Notes: generated by a model from the letters alone, not told the origin. 64,000 nucleotides of DNA from Spongilla lacustris (GCA_949361645.1 OX442437.1:3955921-4019920), one strand, 5' to 3'; counted from the stretch's first letter, positions 10,667 through 23,185 are shown. Translations and numbers: made by a program.

Positions 10667-11854
10667 CATCAGCACTTGAACAAAGTATGTGATGTAAACT
10701 TCACTCTCCTGTTGGACCGTCCTAGTAATTAAGGGGGTATAGGGGGGGGGGGGGGGGGGGGGGGGGGAGCACTGTAAGCTTCCCCATCTGATCGGGACCT
10801 GAAACGTCAAAAACTAATAATCACAGTCACCTGTACGTTACGGTTACGCCGGAGGCACACTCCGGCGGCAATATAAATCATGCAGGGCCGGGCGGATGCA
10901 GGGGGGGGGGGGGGGGGGGGGTGGGGGAGTCCAGGGTGTCCGGACACCCCCCTTGGAACCGTTGATGAATATAATTAGCCACATCCCGCACATATAAATA
11001 CGTGACAGTAATTATATAGTACCGTATGCTTTTAAGCGATTTCCTCACCCCATACACGCGTCACCAGTATGCAATCAAACCGAAGCGCATATGTGTATAT
11101 TCACCAAACAGAATTTCATTTACACGGCTAACTCCTACCGGACGTTGTACGCCAAAGGAAGTCACACCCTGGCGTTACGCCAATGATGATCGTATATGAA
11201 TACGCAAGTGATTTTAAATCACTGGCGTGACGTACCTTATTTTGGAAACAATACACCAGTGAATCGATCGGGTAGTATACGCCCGGGTAATATAATTGGC
11301 GTATCGCAATTGCTATAAATTTCTTCGGCGTTACGGCTGCGATATCAGAAGCATATAGGAAACAGATTGTAGCCCGACCGGCTACGCCCAACTAATACAT
11401 TCAATAATAGATAATAACGTGCTATTAAAAATGGCTGCTTTCAGTTGTCGGAATGGTTTCTAGTTCAAGATGAAGTCAATGTACGAAAGCCACCTACAAA
11501 CTCAACTCTATCTCTAATGTGAAAAGACTGGAATATTTTGAACTCGCAGAAAGGGATAGCGTGATTGATTCAATTTCCACCATGCGGTGATGGACAGATT
11601 CTGATGGTGCATGCTTACCGATATACTAGCTGAAGTTGTTGTACATGACGGCCACAGACTTCTTGGATTCCACTACTCGCTACCAGCCAAAGGGTAAAAC
11701 GTGTGCGAAGACTGGGATCAGATATATTGTCTGTGTGCGTACATGCGTGAATGTGTGCGTGTGCTTGTGTGTGTGTATAGATTTGTACATCATTGATGTA
11801 TCTTCTTGAAGAACATTATCAGGAAGGTAGGTCGTTGCACAGAGATGGTGTAAA
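10667..11854. other. Repeat-rich spacer with two poly-G tracts
   Basis: Contains poly-G of 26 (10742-10767) and 21 bases (10901-10921) within repeat-like text (agggggtatag..., cggatgcagggg, also echoed at 51150). The block 11530-11640 (gaactcgcagaaagggatag) is a copy of 12808-12890. No gene was assigned before 11855. Confidence 0.5.
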
Positions 11855-13265
11855 ATGGACGGTCTTTTGCCTCTAGATGGTGAGAAAGATGATGAAAAGT
11901 ACTCCATCTTGTTCACCTCTTCAGAACCCATGAGGATAATGGTAAGCATATGGTGTACAGGAAGTGTGCATAAAGGCTACATGTGGGTACAGGTACAGGA
12001 AGGGGTGCATGTGTTTTGTAGCAATGTTTCATTGTTATTTTTGTCTCTCTCGTCACCTCTTACCCCCTCTCCACCTCTTACCCCCTCCCCACCTCTTACC
12101 CCCTCCCCGGCACCTCTTACCCCCTCCCCGGCACCTCTTACCCCCTCCCCACCTCTTACCCCCTCCCCACCTCTTACCCCCTCCCCACCTCTTACCCCCT
12201 CTCCACCTCTTACCCCCTCCCCCAACAGCACTTACATGTATGTAAGCATGTACTTCTACTTAAAACGTAAAGATCATTACATGTAGTTTGTGTGTTCTCT
12301 GCTGGACTCCATTCCGATAGCAGTGGAGTGAGGTCACTTTGGTATAAACGGTAGGTCTGGTACTGCATGTGTGCTCATTTTGAATGTCATGTGTGCTTGT
12401 TACTGACACTGTGTGTGTTGTACACACATAGCATTTGCACACAAACATATGTATACCTCACATGTGCAACACACAGATTTACAATACATGCACACATACA
12501 CATACATGATGCACACACACATACACATACATATTTAGTAGTGTGTTCGGATACTGCACTCAACTGCTACTATTTTCATTGGATATTGTGAGAAAAGAAA
12601 ATAATAGGTATAGCTGGTTATTGCTTAGCCATAGCTAGGTACTTTCTTCTTTCGTCCCCAAAGGTGATGGAAAACTTAGCAGCATTACTTTCTGGAGGTG
12701 ATGTAGAAGTGGAAGATGAGGAGCATGAAGGTAAGTGCCCCCACTTGGCAGTATACTGTAGCAATGAAGAATGAAAAGCACTTGCAAACCCAACCCCATC
12801 TCGATACTTTTGAACTCACGGAAAGGGATAGCGTGATTTATTCAATTTCCATCATGGATGGTGCGTGCTGACCAATACTAGCTGAAGCTACATCGCTTCC
12901 AATGGGCGAGAATGACACTCCTAGTACAGGTAAGGGTAAGCCTGTCGTCTTAATTTGTAAGTATGCAATTCTATGGTGGTTTAGATGATGGCAAAACTAA
13001 TTTAAGCATCATGCTAAGCGACACTTACCTCAATGGCCAGTACGAACCATTTGTGTCAAAGGCTGCAGCGATGGCATATCTCATGCATCCTTGACCAACG
13101 GTTTGTGCATGTACATGTACCTGTATGTGTAATGTTGTCATGTGCATGTTGCTTCACAGGGACAAAAAAAAAACTGAGATTCCATACATTGAGGTGTCAG
13201 CTCGCATTTCTGAAAATTTGCACTTCTCTTCCATCAGAACAAGACCTATGGGTGGCTTTGTCTAA
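11855..13265 (+). CDS. Unrecognised 104-residue acidic protein, four exons
   Basis: Exons 11855-11941, 12664-12730, 12985-13039 and 13160-13265 join in frame (phases 0, 1, 2) with GT-AG borders, giving 104 residues. Sequence features: an acidic N-terminal segment (DGEKDDEKYSILF), a helix-like NLAALLSGGDVEVEDEEHE, a hydrophobic NLSIMLSDTYLNGQ, and a C-terminus rich in beta-type residues (TEIPYIEVSARI, then HFSSIRTRPMGGFV) that runs straight to the stop. No signal peptide or membrane span. Amino-acid composition and continuity of frame over four small exons argue for a real gene, but I do not recognise the family. Exon 3's donor (ca|gtacga) is the weakest junction; reading through it gives a shorter C-terminus that stops soon after. 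A 5' exon may be missing. Confidence 0.55.
12054..12226 (+). repeat. 18-21-bp pyrimidine-rich minisatellite in intron 1
   Basis: Nine or so copies of cacctcttaccccctccc, two carrying an extra cgg, immediately tandem. It lies within the first intron of the unknown four-exon gene. Confidence 0.95.
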
Positions 13266-14440
13266 GGTATGCACATTTACACGTTTTGTAACTATCTCAC
13301 TACTTCCTTACTCATACTACAGGGGTTCTGACAAGCAGTTGATCTTTGTGACTTTGTTTTATACAAATTTGGAACCAATTCCATTGTACATTATACTAAT
13401 TAAGGATGCAGCGTGTATAATATCACCTGCAACTCACAAAGGAGATAGGAGCTCTGATTGGCTGTTTTGGAGTTCACATGACATTGTGCGTCACATGGAC
13501 CCTGTCATCACCTGCCAGAGTGCCTCTCCTGAGTGAATATGACTGGCGTTTCAAAAATGGTGTGGTTCATTGGACCAAGTCCTCAGGTCTGTTCATCAAT
13601 GTGATCATCGATGTACAACAGCTGACACTGCCACTACCACCACTGTTGAACGACAGAGGTGTCTGCTAAAAGAGCTGTTTTTCTGCATAATTGGAACAAT
13701 GACTTGTATTGTTGAACGTGTACATGTATGTAATGTTATGTTTATTTGTTGTTTATTAAATGTTTTTATATAATAAAGAGTCTGGAAAGTATAGGGACGA
13801 AAGGGATACGTAAAACGCTGCCGTATCGGATTTTTCTCAAGACTTGCGTTACGCCAAGGTTCACGCCCCTAAATTGGACCCGTTCACGCTACCGATACGC
13901 CAAATAATCTTACGTTAAAAAAAAAAAAGCGGTGCCGATCGGCAATGATACGCCACTATGGTCACGTTGACGTCGCTCAAATTTTTGGCCGTGTATTTGC
14001 CTTGAATTGAAATAACGGCAAATAATAAATTATTATTGCGATAGCTGTACAATGACGTAACATTTTGCTTGTGTGTCATGTCATTGAAAGACATTAGCCC
14101 ACTATTATCGCGTTACACAACTCATGGTGATCCATGCAATAGGCCGGCTGTCATGATCAGTGGTATCAGGGCCGCTTTTTAAATTTTTTTAAAGTAAGTC
14201 CCCCCCCAAGTGCGGGTACACGGGGCATTTGACACATTACCATTCATGATTTCCCTACATAGTACCGCGTCGGTATGCAAGAGGATTGAATGCCCTAGCC
14301 TAGAGGTAGGGGATTTGAAAACCGCACTTTTCAAATTCCCCACCATCGCCCCATCTGTGTCAGTGGGGGAGACCATTGGCATTGATAGATGCTATTAATG
14401 CAGCAAGTGTAAAGTCTATATAATATTATAAGATTAGTGT
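13266..14440. other. No firm gene; CpG-containing repeat-like DNA
   Basis: Several short ORFs without splice support. 13790-13960 is richer in CpG (cgttacgcc, ccgatcggc) than its surroundings and resembles 11120-11380, suggesting old transposon material. A hairpin with 13-bp arms lies at 14309-14341 (ggggatttgaaaa and its inverse). Confidence 0.4.
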
Positions 14441-14610
14441 AGGGCAGCACGTTTCGCTAAATGCCGGTGTCGTAGGGTATACGGTCCGGCCCAATTTTCG
14501 GTCCGGCGGACCGTATTCCCTAAGGGAATACGGTCCCCCCCGGACCCAACTCCCTAGGGAGTACGGTCCGTGTAAAATATTGTACATCCAGGGAATACAG
14601 TCCGGGGGAG
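14441..14610 (+). repeat. Left terminal inverted repeat
   Basis: Contains nested palindromes (ccctaagggaat, tccctagggagt) and repeated ggtccg motifs. It is the inverse of 18690-18899. Confidence 0.75.
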
Positions 14611-17600
14611 GAGGCGGACTCAATGACCTGACAGAAAGGAGATTTGATTTTGACAACCACTGGTAATCATAGTGTGTATAATTGAAAAGAGAGGTCGATC
14701 CTCACCGAAATCGCAACCGTTAGCGTTTGACAACAACTGGTAATTATAATTAATGATTCTCACCGAAATCGCAACCGTTAAGGCAGACAAATTTATAATG
14801 AAAACCATGCATTTTAACACAGAAGTTCTATAATTGATAATTTGGAAGTTATATAATGAAAGCAATTTAAAACCAAGACAGAAATTCTTTCACGGCATCA
14901 GATGTTTAATGTATATATTATAGTGAATAGCTAATTTATAATTTAAACACAAGACAGAATTTATATAATGAAATTAATTTAAACACAAGAAGACACTTGA
15001 AACAAGACAGTTCTTTCACGACATCAGATGTTAATTTAATTGCATGGAGGCAGCTGTGCTCCTTTCTTCTGTTCTTGGCATGAAGAGTGTTCTAAAGAAT
15101 GATTTTGACTCGTTGTATACTGACAGATTGTTCTTAAAAATTCCTTCAGGATAATAAAAAGTTCATATGGAATAATTTTGTTGTATATGCATTCTTTGTA
15201 GGAAAACAAAGCTCTTTTTCAGAGCATATTTGAACAATATACATCAATGTAATCTTCATGTCACTAAATCAAAATTGACAAGAATGTTAGTATCCACACA
15301 ATACTTGTTGACATACATGTAGGGTGGAATTTTCCCTGCATGCTTTCCACAATTTTAGTATTTTTTTGGCGGTATGAAGCACCTCTCTGGCAGGGGTTCC
15401 ACTGGCTTCACTTCTGGAATTGATTGTCTAAAACTGGGTACTAAATCTTTATATGTGTAGCTTTAGAGAACCCAAAAACAATAATATAAACGTAATGATA
15501 AGAAATGAAAAGGGATAACAACTACTACTGCATGGCATGTTCTATACATTGTTTTGCTTACTGACGACGTATGTCCAGATGAATGTGCGACCAGTATAGT
15601 ATAGTGCCTCGATTTGTCTTCGGTGCGGTCTCTTCCCTGATGCATGGCCTCCACTTTAGGACGCGTGATACTACTAAAACACATTTGTTCTATCTTCTGT
15701 TAAAACCATCGCTATTGCATCTTCGTTCTTCCCTGCCACATACAGCAGAACATCGTCATGGCTTAGCGAGAAGTCTGTCGAACGCTTTCGTATCAGCCAC
15801 TTCTCTGACTCTGTGTAGCGGCGCATAATGCATATTGCAGGGTCACTTCAGCGCTCCTTCATGCACATCTTTTCTATTCCTGCATGGAGTACAATGTAAT
15901 TTCTTACTATACTGACACATGCACTGGAAAAGAAAACAATTCAGTGCTACATTTTAAGTAGAACAATGAGTGCTAGCTCAGTCTCTGACGTTCATAACAT
16001 AGCCTACCATTCCACTTAAATTCTTGTTCTCAGTCTTACGTGACGCGCATGCACGTGGTTTTAAATTGGTGATGTAGGCACCAATTTAGTAAATAAGGGA
16101 TTTCGGATATTATCGCAATTCTCAAATATTATACAGACCTACATTTAGCAAGTTAAATATATAAGGTCTGTAGACATGTAATCTTTGACAAATGCTATGC
16201 TTAATACAATTCATACACTGATAACCATCTTGTGTCTCTCATCTTTTATGTAGTTTGTCTATGAGTGTAGCATATTTTTATATGTGTATTAGTACATGAG
16301 TGCAAGCCAGCAATTACGATGGTTCATGTCGCAAACTTTCATAGCACATATACATTGTTGGCATAAGTGGGATTTCATTCTTCATTTTGTAGCCGTACAC
16401 TAGATTATATAATTAGCCAACATCGCTTGCACGTCCTAATACCAGTTCAGCTACTCTCCCCTATCACTGTAGTGTCTTGCTAGTATCTGTCAGGTAGGAT
16501 ATTGATGCAACTGAACTGACAGTCATACTGTTGGAGTGGATCACTGAACTCCAATCTTTCCTCTACTGTCCCCTGTAAGGCCTATTATATTCCTGAATCA
16601 TGGGCGGGATAAACTGTGTTGGTGCAAGGTGCTATTTAAGGCTTGTTATTCGTGTACTTTATACTATAAGTGGTATAGAAGCCTTACTATGGTATGGGCA
16701 TAAGAGTTATTGAGCAATTCTATACATAGTCCATGGAAAGAGAAGCGAGTAAGTTGATCTTGCAATACTGGCGCGGCGTGAGGATTGATATCGACGATTC
16801 GTAGCAGTATATCACAGGTTTAGGTAAGAATATATTGCTATTTGCAGTGAATTCTAGTTCTTTACCACCGGTAGAGATCTAGTCAGTTTGGTCCATTCCT
16901 ATTAACGCTCCTTCCTAACTTCACAATCAATGAACAGACTACGGTGAATACGAGTGTGTTGGTCACTTAGATTTGGCGATAACTCCCCATTGCTGTGTTT
17001 TCTAGCAGTCTAAGTTTCTAGTGGGCTCTAATATGGGTACTAGTAATAGGGGGAGCTTGGAAAACTGTTCTTTCAATGTGTTTCAAAGGTGCATTCTTAT
17101 TAATGCACAACTCTCGGAGGAAGACTGTGACGATGTGATTCTATTGGAGAGAATCAGTGTGTTAATTTAAAGTCAATGTGTCATGTCATGTGTGTTTACA
17201 CTTACTCTCAGATGATGTATTTGTATTGCATTCTTATAGGGTGTAGATGCGCACCTCTCCAAGGTGATTGGAGATCATGTGTTCTCATAGGTAGGAAATT
17301 TTAAGGTCAGTGTGTTTGCACGCACCCTCAGATGACATACACCTGTATGTATATGCACCTGTAAGACAAGGATTGTAATCTGTGTGTTTCCACTGGAGGG
17401 AATCAATCTATTTAAGGTCAGTGTGTCATGTTTGTTTGCACTTACCCTCAGATGACATATATCTAGGCACGTCTTTTTACATGCACACAAAGACAAGCCA
17501 GACGGCTTAAAGACATGTGAGGATATTACAAAGAGACGCTGTCCCTGCAAGATATATAAATTTTCGATCAAACCTATACAAAGACATCCAGCCCATGCAA

Positions 17601-18689
17601 CACCACTAAAACAGTTAGTTATTCAGTTTTATTGTAATCCTTAAGCATGGCTTTAATCATGCATATACGGCAAACATTAGCTATCTTGCTAATGCCATGT
17701 GTCTAATACACAGTGACACTCAAGACTAAAAAGACACCTGAGACACAAGCAATATTAATTGATGCCGCCAAGTTTATTTATCTGTGAAATTCACGATTTA
17801 ATTAGGTACGAAATTGATTACACTCAATATCAGCATGTCTCTTGACTATTATCCTCCATTCATTCCTCTCTCATCCCATTTCTTTTTCTCCAGACACAGG
17901 TGTATAGAGGAAGCATTCTGTCACACTTAAAGAGTGTGTGAGGTCGAGTTAACTACTAATTAAGGACCAATGTTGAGGGCCCACATGCGGCTTAAAGCTA
18001 TTTGTGTCCCTTTACCTCTTCTTACTTCTCTTCTCATCCAACTTCTTTTTCCTACCTCCCCCTCGGCAGAAAATATCTGGGCACATGAGCAGCGTTATTT
18101 GTCTGTGAAATTCACTTTTTATTATGCACATGATTGAAAAACACTTATGCATCATTCTCTAAACAATAATGGCTGAAGTGTACTAGTTTTGTTTTCTTTT
18201 TTACAGGTACAAAATTGAGATTTATCCAGTACCCTCATCTCTCTTATGTTCAGTTGACTATTATGTTTATTTCTTTTCATCTTTTATTAAATTTATTCTA
18301 CTTTTTCTGCACTTGGTGTTCACACAATTTGATAATATTAAACAGTGTTAATTGTTACAGAAGCTGCATGCATAGTTGACGACCTGCATGCGATCATTTT
18401 CGAACCAAATCATAATGGGAACAAATATAAATAGTAACAACTTAATATAAATATACATGTAAATATACATTTGTATAACAAATTAGTTTTAGACCCCAGA
18501 CCGATCGTAGAAAACAGTTCATTGTTACAGACTGAAAAAAACGGTTAATTGTTACAGAAGCTGCTTATATAGTTGACGACCTGCGATCGTTGGCTTTTGC
18601 TTTTCGAAACAAATGTGCCAGCCCTTACGTGAATGCAAGGGGTGGAATATACATATACATATACATGCATGTATTTAAAACCAGGGAAT

Positions 18690-18694
18690 ACGGT

Positions 18695-18733
<39 letters not shown>

Positions 18734-18899
18734 AATTCCCTAGGGAATTGAGTCCGGTTAATTGGTTTTGTACAACCAGGGAACTCGGTCCGGGAGACCG
18801 TATTCCCTAGGGAGTTAGGTCCGCCGGACCGAAAATTGGGCCGGACCGTATACCATATGACACCGGCATTGCATTAAAGTGCAGCATCTAGTCTGCCCT
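18690..18899 (-). repeat. Right terminal inverted repeat with expanded poly-G
   Basis: Inverse of the left repeat, carrying a 33-base G run (18697-18729) where the left arm has only ccggggga. The homopolymer has therefore expanded inside a transposon end. Confidence 0.75.
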
Positions 18900-18902
18900 T
18901 GA

Positions 18903-18933
<31 letters not shown>

Positions 18934-20067
18934 CCCCCCTCCCCCTCCGGCTCAGCAGGCCTGTTTTTAAACAGATCTCAGATCCGCCCCAATGGGAACG
19001 GTTCTATATTTGACTTGATATATTGGCGTGGCACTATATCTAATCTTAAATAATTCTGCTTTTAAAAATACATTACTCGACAAATTTTTCTGGGCCTGTG
19101 CCCCAGACCCCTAGCTAGCTAGCTACAGCGCGGTTAAAGGAGGATTTGCACGCGTGACGTCATTGTTTACATTTTGCTTCCTGTCGGCCATTTGGGTTGT
19201 TGCGTTAGTGGCTCGCAAGAACTAGTCTCGCAAGCCAGACGTACTTAGTCGTGTTTACTTTTCACAAACCTAACTTGGGTTGAGCCCAATCAGATTGCAG
19301 GCAGGTGTTTTATCACGTGTCAATTACATCATAACGTTTAAGAGATGGCGCTGAATTTAATAATATTACGATTTACGGAAGCAGTACAGCTGTTGGCTTG
19401 CTGTGCACATCGTCATCTGGGATACGCACAACTCAGGGAGCTGTAAGAGCGTGCTGTCAGATGATTTATTAGAGGAAATGATGTTTTTGTGAGCTTACCC
19501 AATAGCTCAGTGATTTCCCTCTTCCACTGGAAGAGGGAAATCACTCTGCTATTGTCCGCTACCTAAGGCTTTCGATGTGTTACGAAAGGTTCGTAATTAT
19601 ATAACCAGTCCATAGTTGTCGTAGTAAGACCACTTATAGCACTGATGAAAGATCAGGTCACGGCTACATGTATGTCTCAACGTAATGTTACCGCTGTGTA
19701 CGACAGATGCATATCATCTGACATCAAAGTCGGCTAATTTGTAATAAAAATTAGGCGAAATCATTAAAAATAAAAATAGAAAAAAAGTTAACCCCGCTAC
19801 CACGGATTCACTAAAATCTACCCTTCGGTCCCTGCCAGGGACCTGCGGTCTTAGCAGTTTTTGTCAAATTGGAAAATTTCAGCTGGTCTCTTCGTTAGCC
19901 CAGAAAGCACTTCTGAACGGTGACTGAGCTATTATTGGAAGGTTACATGTACGTTATTAAAACTGCTGATATGAATATTTTCACCGCCATGTGACATGAT
20001 TGTTGATTAAATTCCTTTGGACATGTAAACACTGGCCAAAGTAACCAGACGTACTTCCCAGAACGTT
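18900..20067. other. No gene; poly-C tract and hairpins
   Basis: Poly-C at 18903-18930 and beyond, interrupted by single T. 19226 repeats the tcgcaagccagac core seen at 1868. A strong hairpin lies at 19500-19554. Confidence 0.45.
19500..19554. repeat. 55-bp near-perfect hairpin
   Basis: Arms of 27 bases (25 pairing) around a single-base centre; the inner 18 bp (agtgatttccctcttcca and inverse) are perfect. Confidence 0.9.
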
Positions 20068-20358
20068 TCACTCGTCCCCAGACCACTCGCACGTATGTAC
20101 AGCAAAACACTTTTTGTGGCTAAGTTGCAAACACGGTTTTTTGCTTCTGAGATCTGCTGTTATGTGTCTCAGTCCGTGGTTTGAGATCATCATATCACCA
20201 TCTACACTACTACAGCTGTCACAGTATTCATTCATATATAGACCTTGGAGTTCCTTACTCATGCAGAGAGCAAAATTTGCTAGATCGACACAACTTCTGT
20301 CAGTCCATTTACATGTATGTCTCACTTCCCATTTCTTCATTCTGTTGTTCAAAAACAC
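20068..20358 (-). other. Possible coding exon, Cys-containing, family unknown
   Basis: A 96-codon ORF with protein-like composition (WEVRHTCKWTDRSCVDLAN; later EYCDSCSSVDGD and CFAVHTCEWSGDE) and ten cysteines. No domain was recognised and no upstream exon could be linked. It could be a single-exon gene, a transposon fragment or chance. Confidence 0.25.
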
Positions 20359-20680
20359 TGTTTGTGCATATTTTTAATGCAGTCAGTACTGAACTTTTTT
20401 TTATCGGTGATTAAATTCGCATGGAGCAAGTGATTGAACTTTCATATTTGTGTCACAAGATCAATATTCTTTGATTGAGATTGTTGTTATATTTTTTGTT
20501 GTGCATTAGTTAATTGTACCTGTTTGAGATAAAAATGGAACGTTACACACATATGCAGCTAATTCAAGGCAGAACTGTATGTTCACCAATTGTATTTCAT
20601 TTTTAGGCAGGCAGTATGGAACCTTCTATTGGGTAGCTTTTTCTTACACGAACTGCACTGCAAATAAGTTGGCTGGTATG

Positions 20681-20790
20681 GTAAACCAAATTTTGGTTTA
20701 CCGTTTCCACTACACAGACTGTCAGTGTAAACCAAACAAGGGTTTTGGTTGAAACCAAGTAGTATTGGTTAAACGGTAAGACCGTATTCG
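20681..20790. repeat. Inverted-repeat cluster
   Basis: A 21-bp near-palindrome (gtaaaccaaattttggttta) followed by gtgtaaaccaaac and ttggttaaacggtaa, alternately direct and inverted. MITE-like. Confidence 0.55.
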
Positions 20791-20876
20791 TGGTCTTTTA
20801 CATAAACTACAGCTTTAAGTTTTTCGAGCAAACCTGGTTTGAAGAATAAACCAAATGAGGTTAGGAAAAAAAAAAA

Positions 20877-20948
20877 TCGCAAGTAGGATTTGAATTCCAT
20901 ATCCCCTACTCTTGACACTATCCACTTTACTAACAAGCTAACTTACAA
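20877..20948 (-). repeat. tRNA-like relic or SINE head
   Basis: A 72-nt segment with tRNA-like ends that can pair over 7 positions (TTGTAAG with CTTGCGA, G-U allowed). It has an A-box-like TTAGCTTGTTAGTAAAGTGG and a B-box-like GGAATTCAAATCC, and a T run follows its 3' end. The T stem pairs only partly and the anticodon stem does not fold well, so this is not a functional tRNA. Confidence 0.3.
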
Positions 20949-21575
20949 CTCTTTGATGTTGTGCTTGCCTTTGAGGATCATATTCACTGCTAGATATACA
21001 TGTAGGACATAGGGAAGAGAGTATGCATGCGAGGAACCATATTTCCCTCAACGTGAACTCACATATATATATAATTCTATAAAATAATAAGATTGCAAAG
21101 GTGATTTGCTTATACAATTGTTAGCTCTGAAAAGAGCTCGTCTTTATTCATCCATGTAATCTGTTTGGTTTCATTTTGTAGATGCATACATATTATTCTA
21201 CACAGCCCTTTGCAGCTTTACGAAACAATCAATTATTGGATGATACAAAATCCATAGCAGCTATACATGTAGATGCACGATAAAAATGAATTGTTTTTTG
21301 AGATATGCATGTAGCGGGATATAGTTTTAATAACATGTGTGGTGAAAAAATAAAGCATGGTTACATCTGAATGGTATTTCTGTAGACCAGATGCGGTGTA
21401 AACAAACCATCTTGAAAAATTGTGTTTTCAGCTTAAAATAAGGAGGGTTCTATTAAATTATTAATCAGAAATAACTGGTAAAGGGAAAGTGTTAGTGTAA
21501 CTATAGCTATGAGGGAGAATGGGAGGGGAGGAAGAGGTGATGGAAGGGAGTGACATACAAGAGGAAAGAAAAAGG
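20949..21575. other. No gene seen
   Basis: AT-rich sequence; nothing coding recognised. Confidence 0.5.
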
Positions 21576-21993
21576 GGCCTCCAGGGAGAACGGAGGTCCA
21601 GGATAGAGGCACGCGGGTGTGTGTAGACGCTACCAAGGGTACCAGCTGACAGGACGACTCCCATCACACATGTGCAAACACACAATATATAATATATCAT
21701 TCTACATATACATGTACACATGTACATCACATCCAGAATGTTCTACGGCCAGCTTTGGCTGGCTTGCATACACACAAAGGGGCCGCCACATTGTCACACA
21801 TTACTACACTCCTCCCCTCTTTATTGTTATGCTTCCATGGGTGGGTGCTCTTTTCCCTATAGCTCCTGACTTGAGCTTAGCTCCAGTTATCAGGTTCGCT
21901 CTCTCCTCCCCGGCAACAGGTACGTTTCCCTTCACAGTGGTGGAATCCATCCACACGGTCGCGGAGAGCTGGGGTATGATCCTCCTCTCTCTA

Positions 21994-22025
<32 letters not shown>

Positions 22026-22195
22026 CTGTTACACTTGGTAGCTTGCTGCATGATGTTCACTCTTGTTGCCAATGTAGTGTCGTGGCCTCCAGGGAGAACG
22101 GAGGTCCAGGATAGAGGCACGCGGGTGTGTGTAGACGCTACCAAGGTTACCAGCTGAGAGGATGACTCCCATCACACACAATATATACATATACA
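21576..22195. repeat. Pair of about 105-bp direct repeats around a 400-bp segment
   Basis: Copies start at 21576 and 22084 (ggcctccagggagaacggag, then gtgtgtagacgctaccaagg), over 90% identical by eye. Between them lie a pyrimidine-rich unit and a 32-base poly-G (21994-22025). Could be short LTR-like ends or a local duplication; no coding capacity. Confidence 0.8.
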
Positions 22196-23185
22196 GTGTT
22201 TGTCACAAAGATACTAAAAACCAAATTCATGGTTCTCTTCACAATACAACATGCAATAAGCATGCAAATTGCATTTTTAGAATCCGCATGTATTTCTACA
22301 TCAAATCATACAACAAAGTCACGTCACTTGCTTGTGTTTTTATACATCAATAAACAAGCTAATCCTAATGTCTGTTTATGTGTCTGAAGACCAAACCAAT
22401 TAGAGTTAAGACATCAAATTTGTATTTATTTTTCCAAGTACATGACCTACGATTTGAGCTACATGTACACGCCACCAGCGGTAATGGAGATCAGTTACTG
22501 ATCATAAACTGCTGAAACTAAGCAATATACAGTTTCAAAATTTTCAAAGTTAAGCTCCACTTTTTAATAGCCTGCAGTACTTATATGCAAATTTTTAATT
22601 TGTATATATAATACTCGCCAAAGTTGTATTACGTATTTACTATTATTGTACCGATAATTGTATCTCAGTGATACCGCATGAATGATTTTAATTGTTAGGA
22701 TGTCACTACCGCTTGCAGTTCAATACACAACTGTACATGCAGTGTCGACTAATACCCAAAGACAATTCATCACACATATGTACTACTTTGGATCTTTCAA
22801 GGAGCAAAAAAGCCTAGCTGATAATAGATAGCAATTGTACCAGAGTGCTGTGTTTGCAATAAGTAATGGTCTTTTGAACTAAAACCTAGTGGCCTTTACG
22901 CTTTCTGACATTCATTTATATACCTTCGAGTAGGCCTGGGAGGTTTTGAAAACAACTCATTTCACTTTCTCACTGTGTATTTATATTTCATTACACCAAT
23001 AAATTTATGTGGGGCTTTTTTTAAAATGACAGCATAATGGTATGTACGTCATATAGCGTGTGAACTAGAGTAGTGGTCTGGTTTTATTAAGAGGAAGGGG
23101 TAGAAGGTTGATGGACCTACACATATCCAAGGTATGGTAAAAATTAAACACACCAATCATAATAGTTTGTACAGCAAATGTGTCA
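22196..23185. other. No gene seen
   Basis: AT-rich; only short ORFs without family resemblance. Confidence 0.5.

Larger units (their letters stand above)
14441..18899. mobile_element. Non-autonomous DNA transposon with long complex terminal inverted repeats
   Basis: The left end (14441-14610) and right end (18690-18899) are inverted copies. Both start agggcag from outside, then atgccggtgtc, tatacggtccggcccaattt, tcggtccggcgga, and several ttccctagggaa-type palindromes. The interior of about 4.1 kb is AT-rich with no ORF above about 100 codons and no transposase motif, so the copy is non-autonomous or eroded. Subterminal tandem repeats occur at both sides: ctcaccgaaatcgcaaccgt twice at 14700-14780, and ttgttacagaagctgc twice at 18353-18560. 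A target-site duplication could not be read because poly-C follows the right end directly. Confidence 0.72.

Noticed and set aside
9911..10732. Long repeat ORFs (HGHTLLAVL, WPHPTSSAA, WPCSTASRV) on both strands, up to 211 codons
   Set aside because: The 27-bp satellite unit lacks stops in several frames; no start context, splice sites or non-repeat domain.
13033..13536. 167-codon plus ORF
   Set aside because: It reads through an intron and runs in the wrong frame of the two exons that give the better four-exon model; no protein-like conservation.
20114..20414. Plus-strand ORFs with LLRSAVMCL resembling the LINE tail
   Set aside because: Only a short chance resemblance; the surrounding residues do not match and the opposite strand has the better frame.
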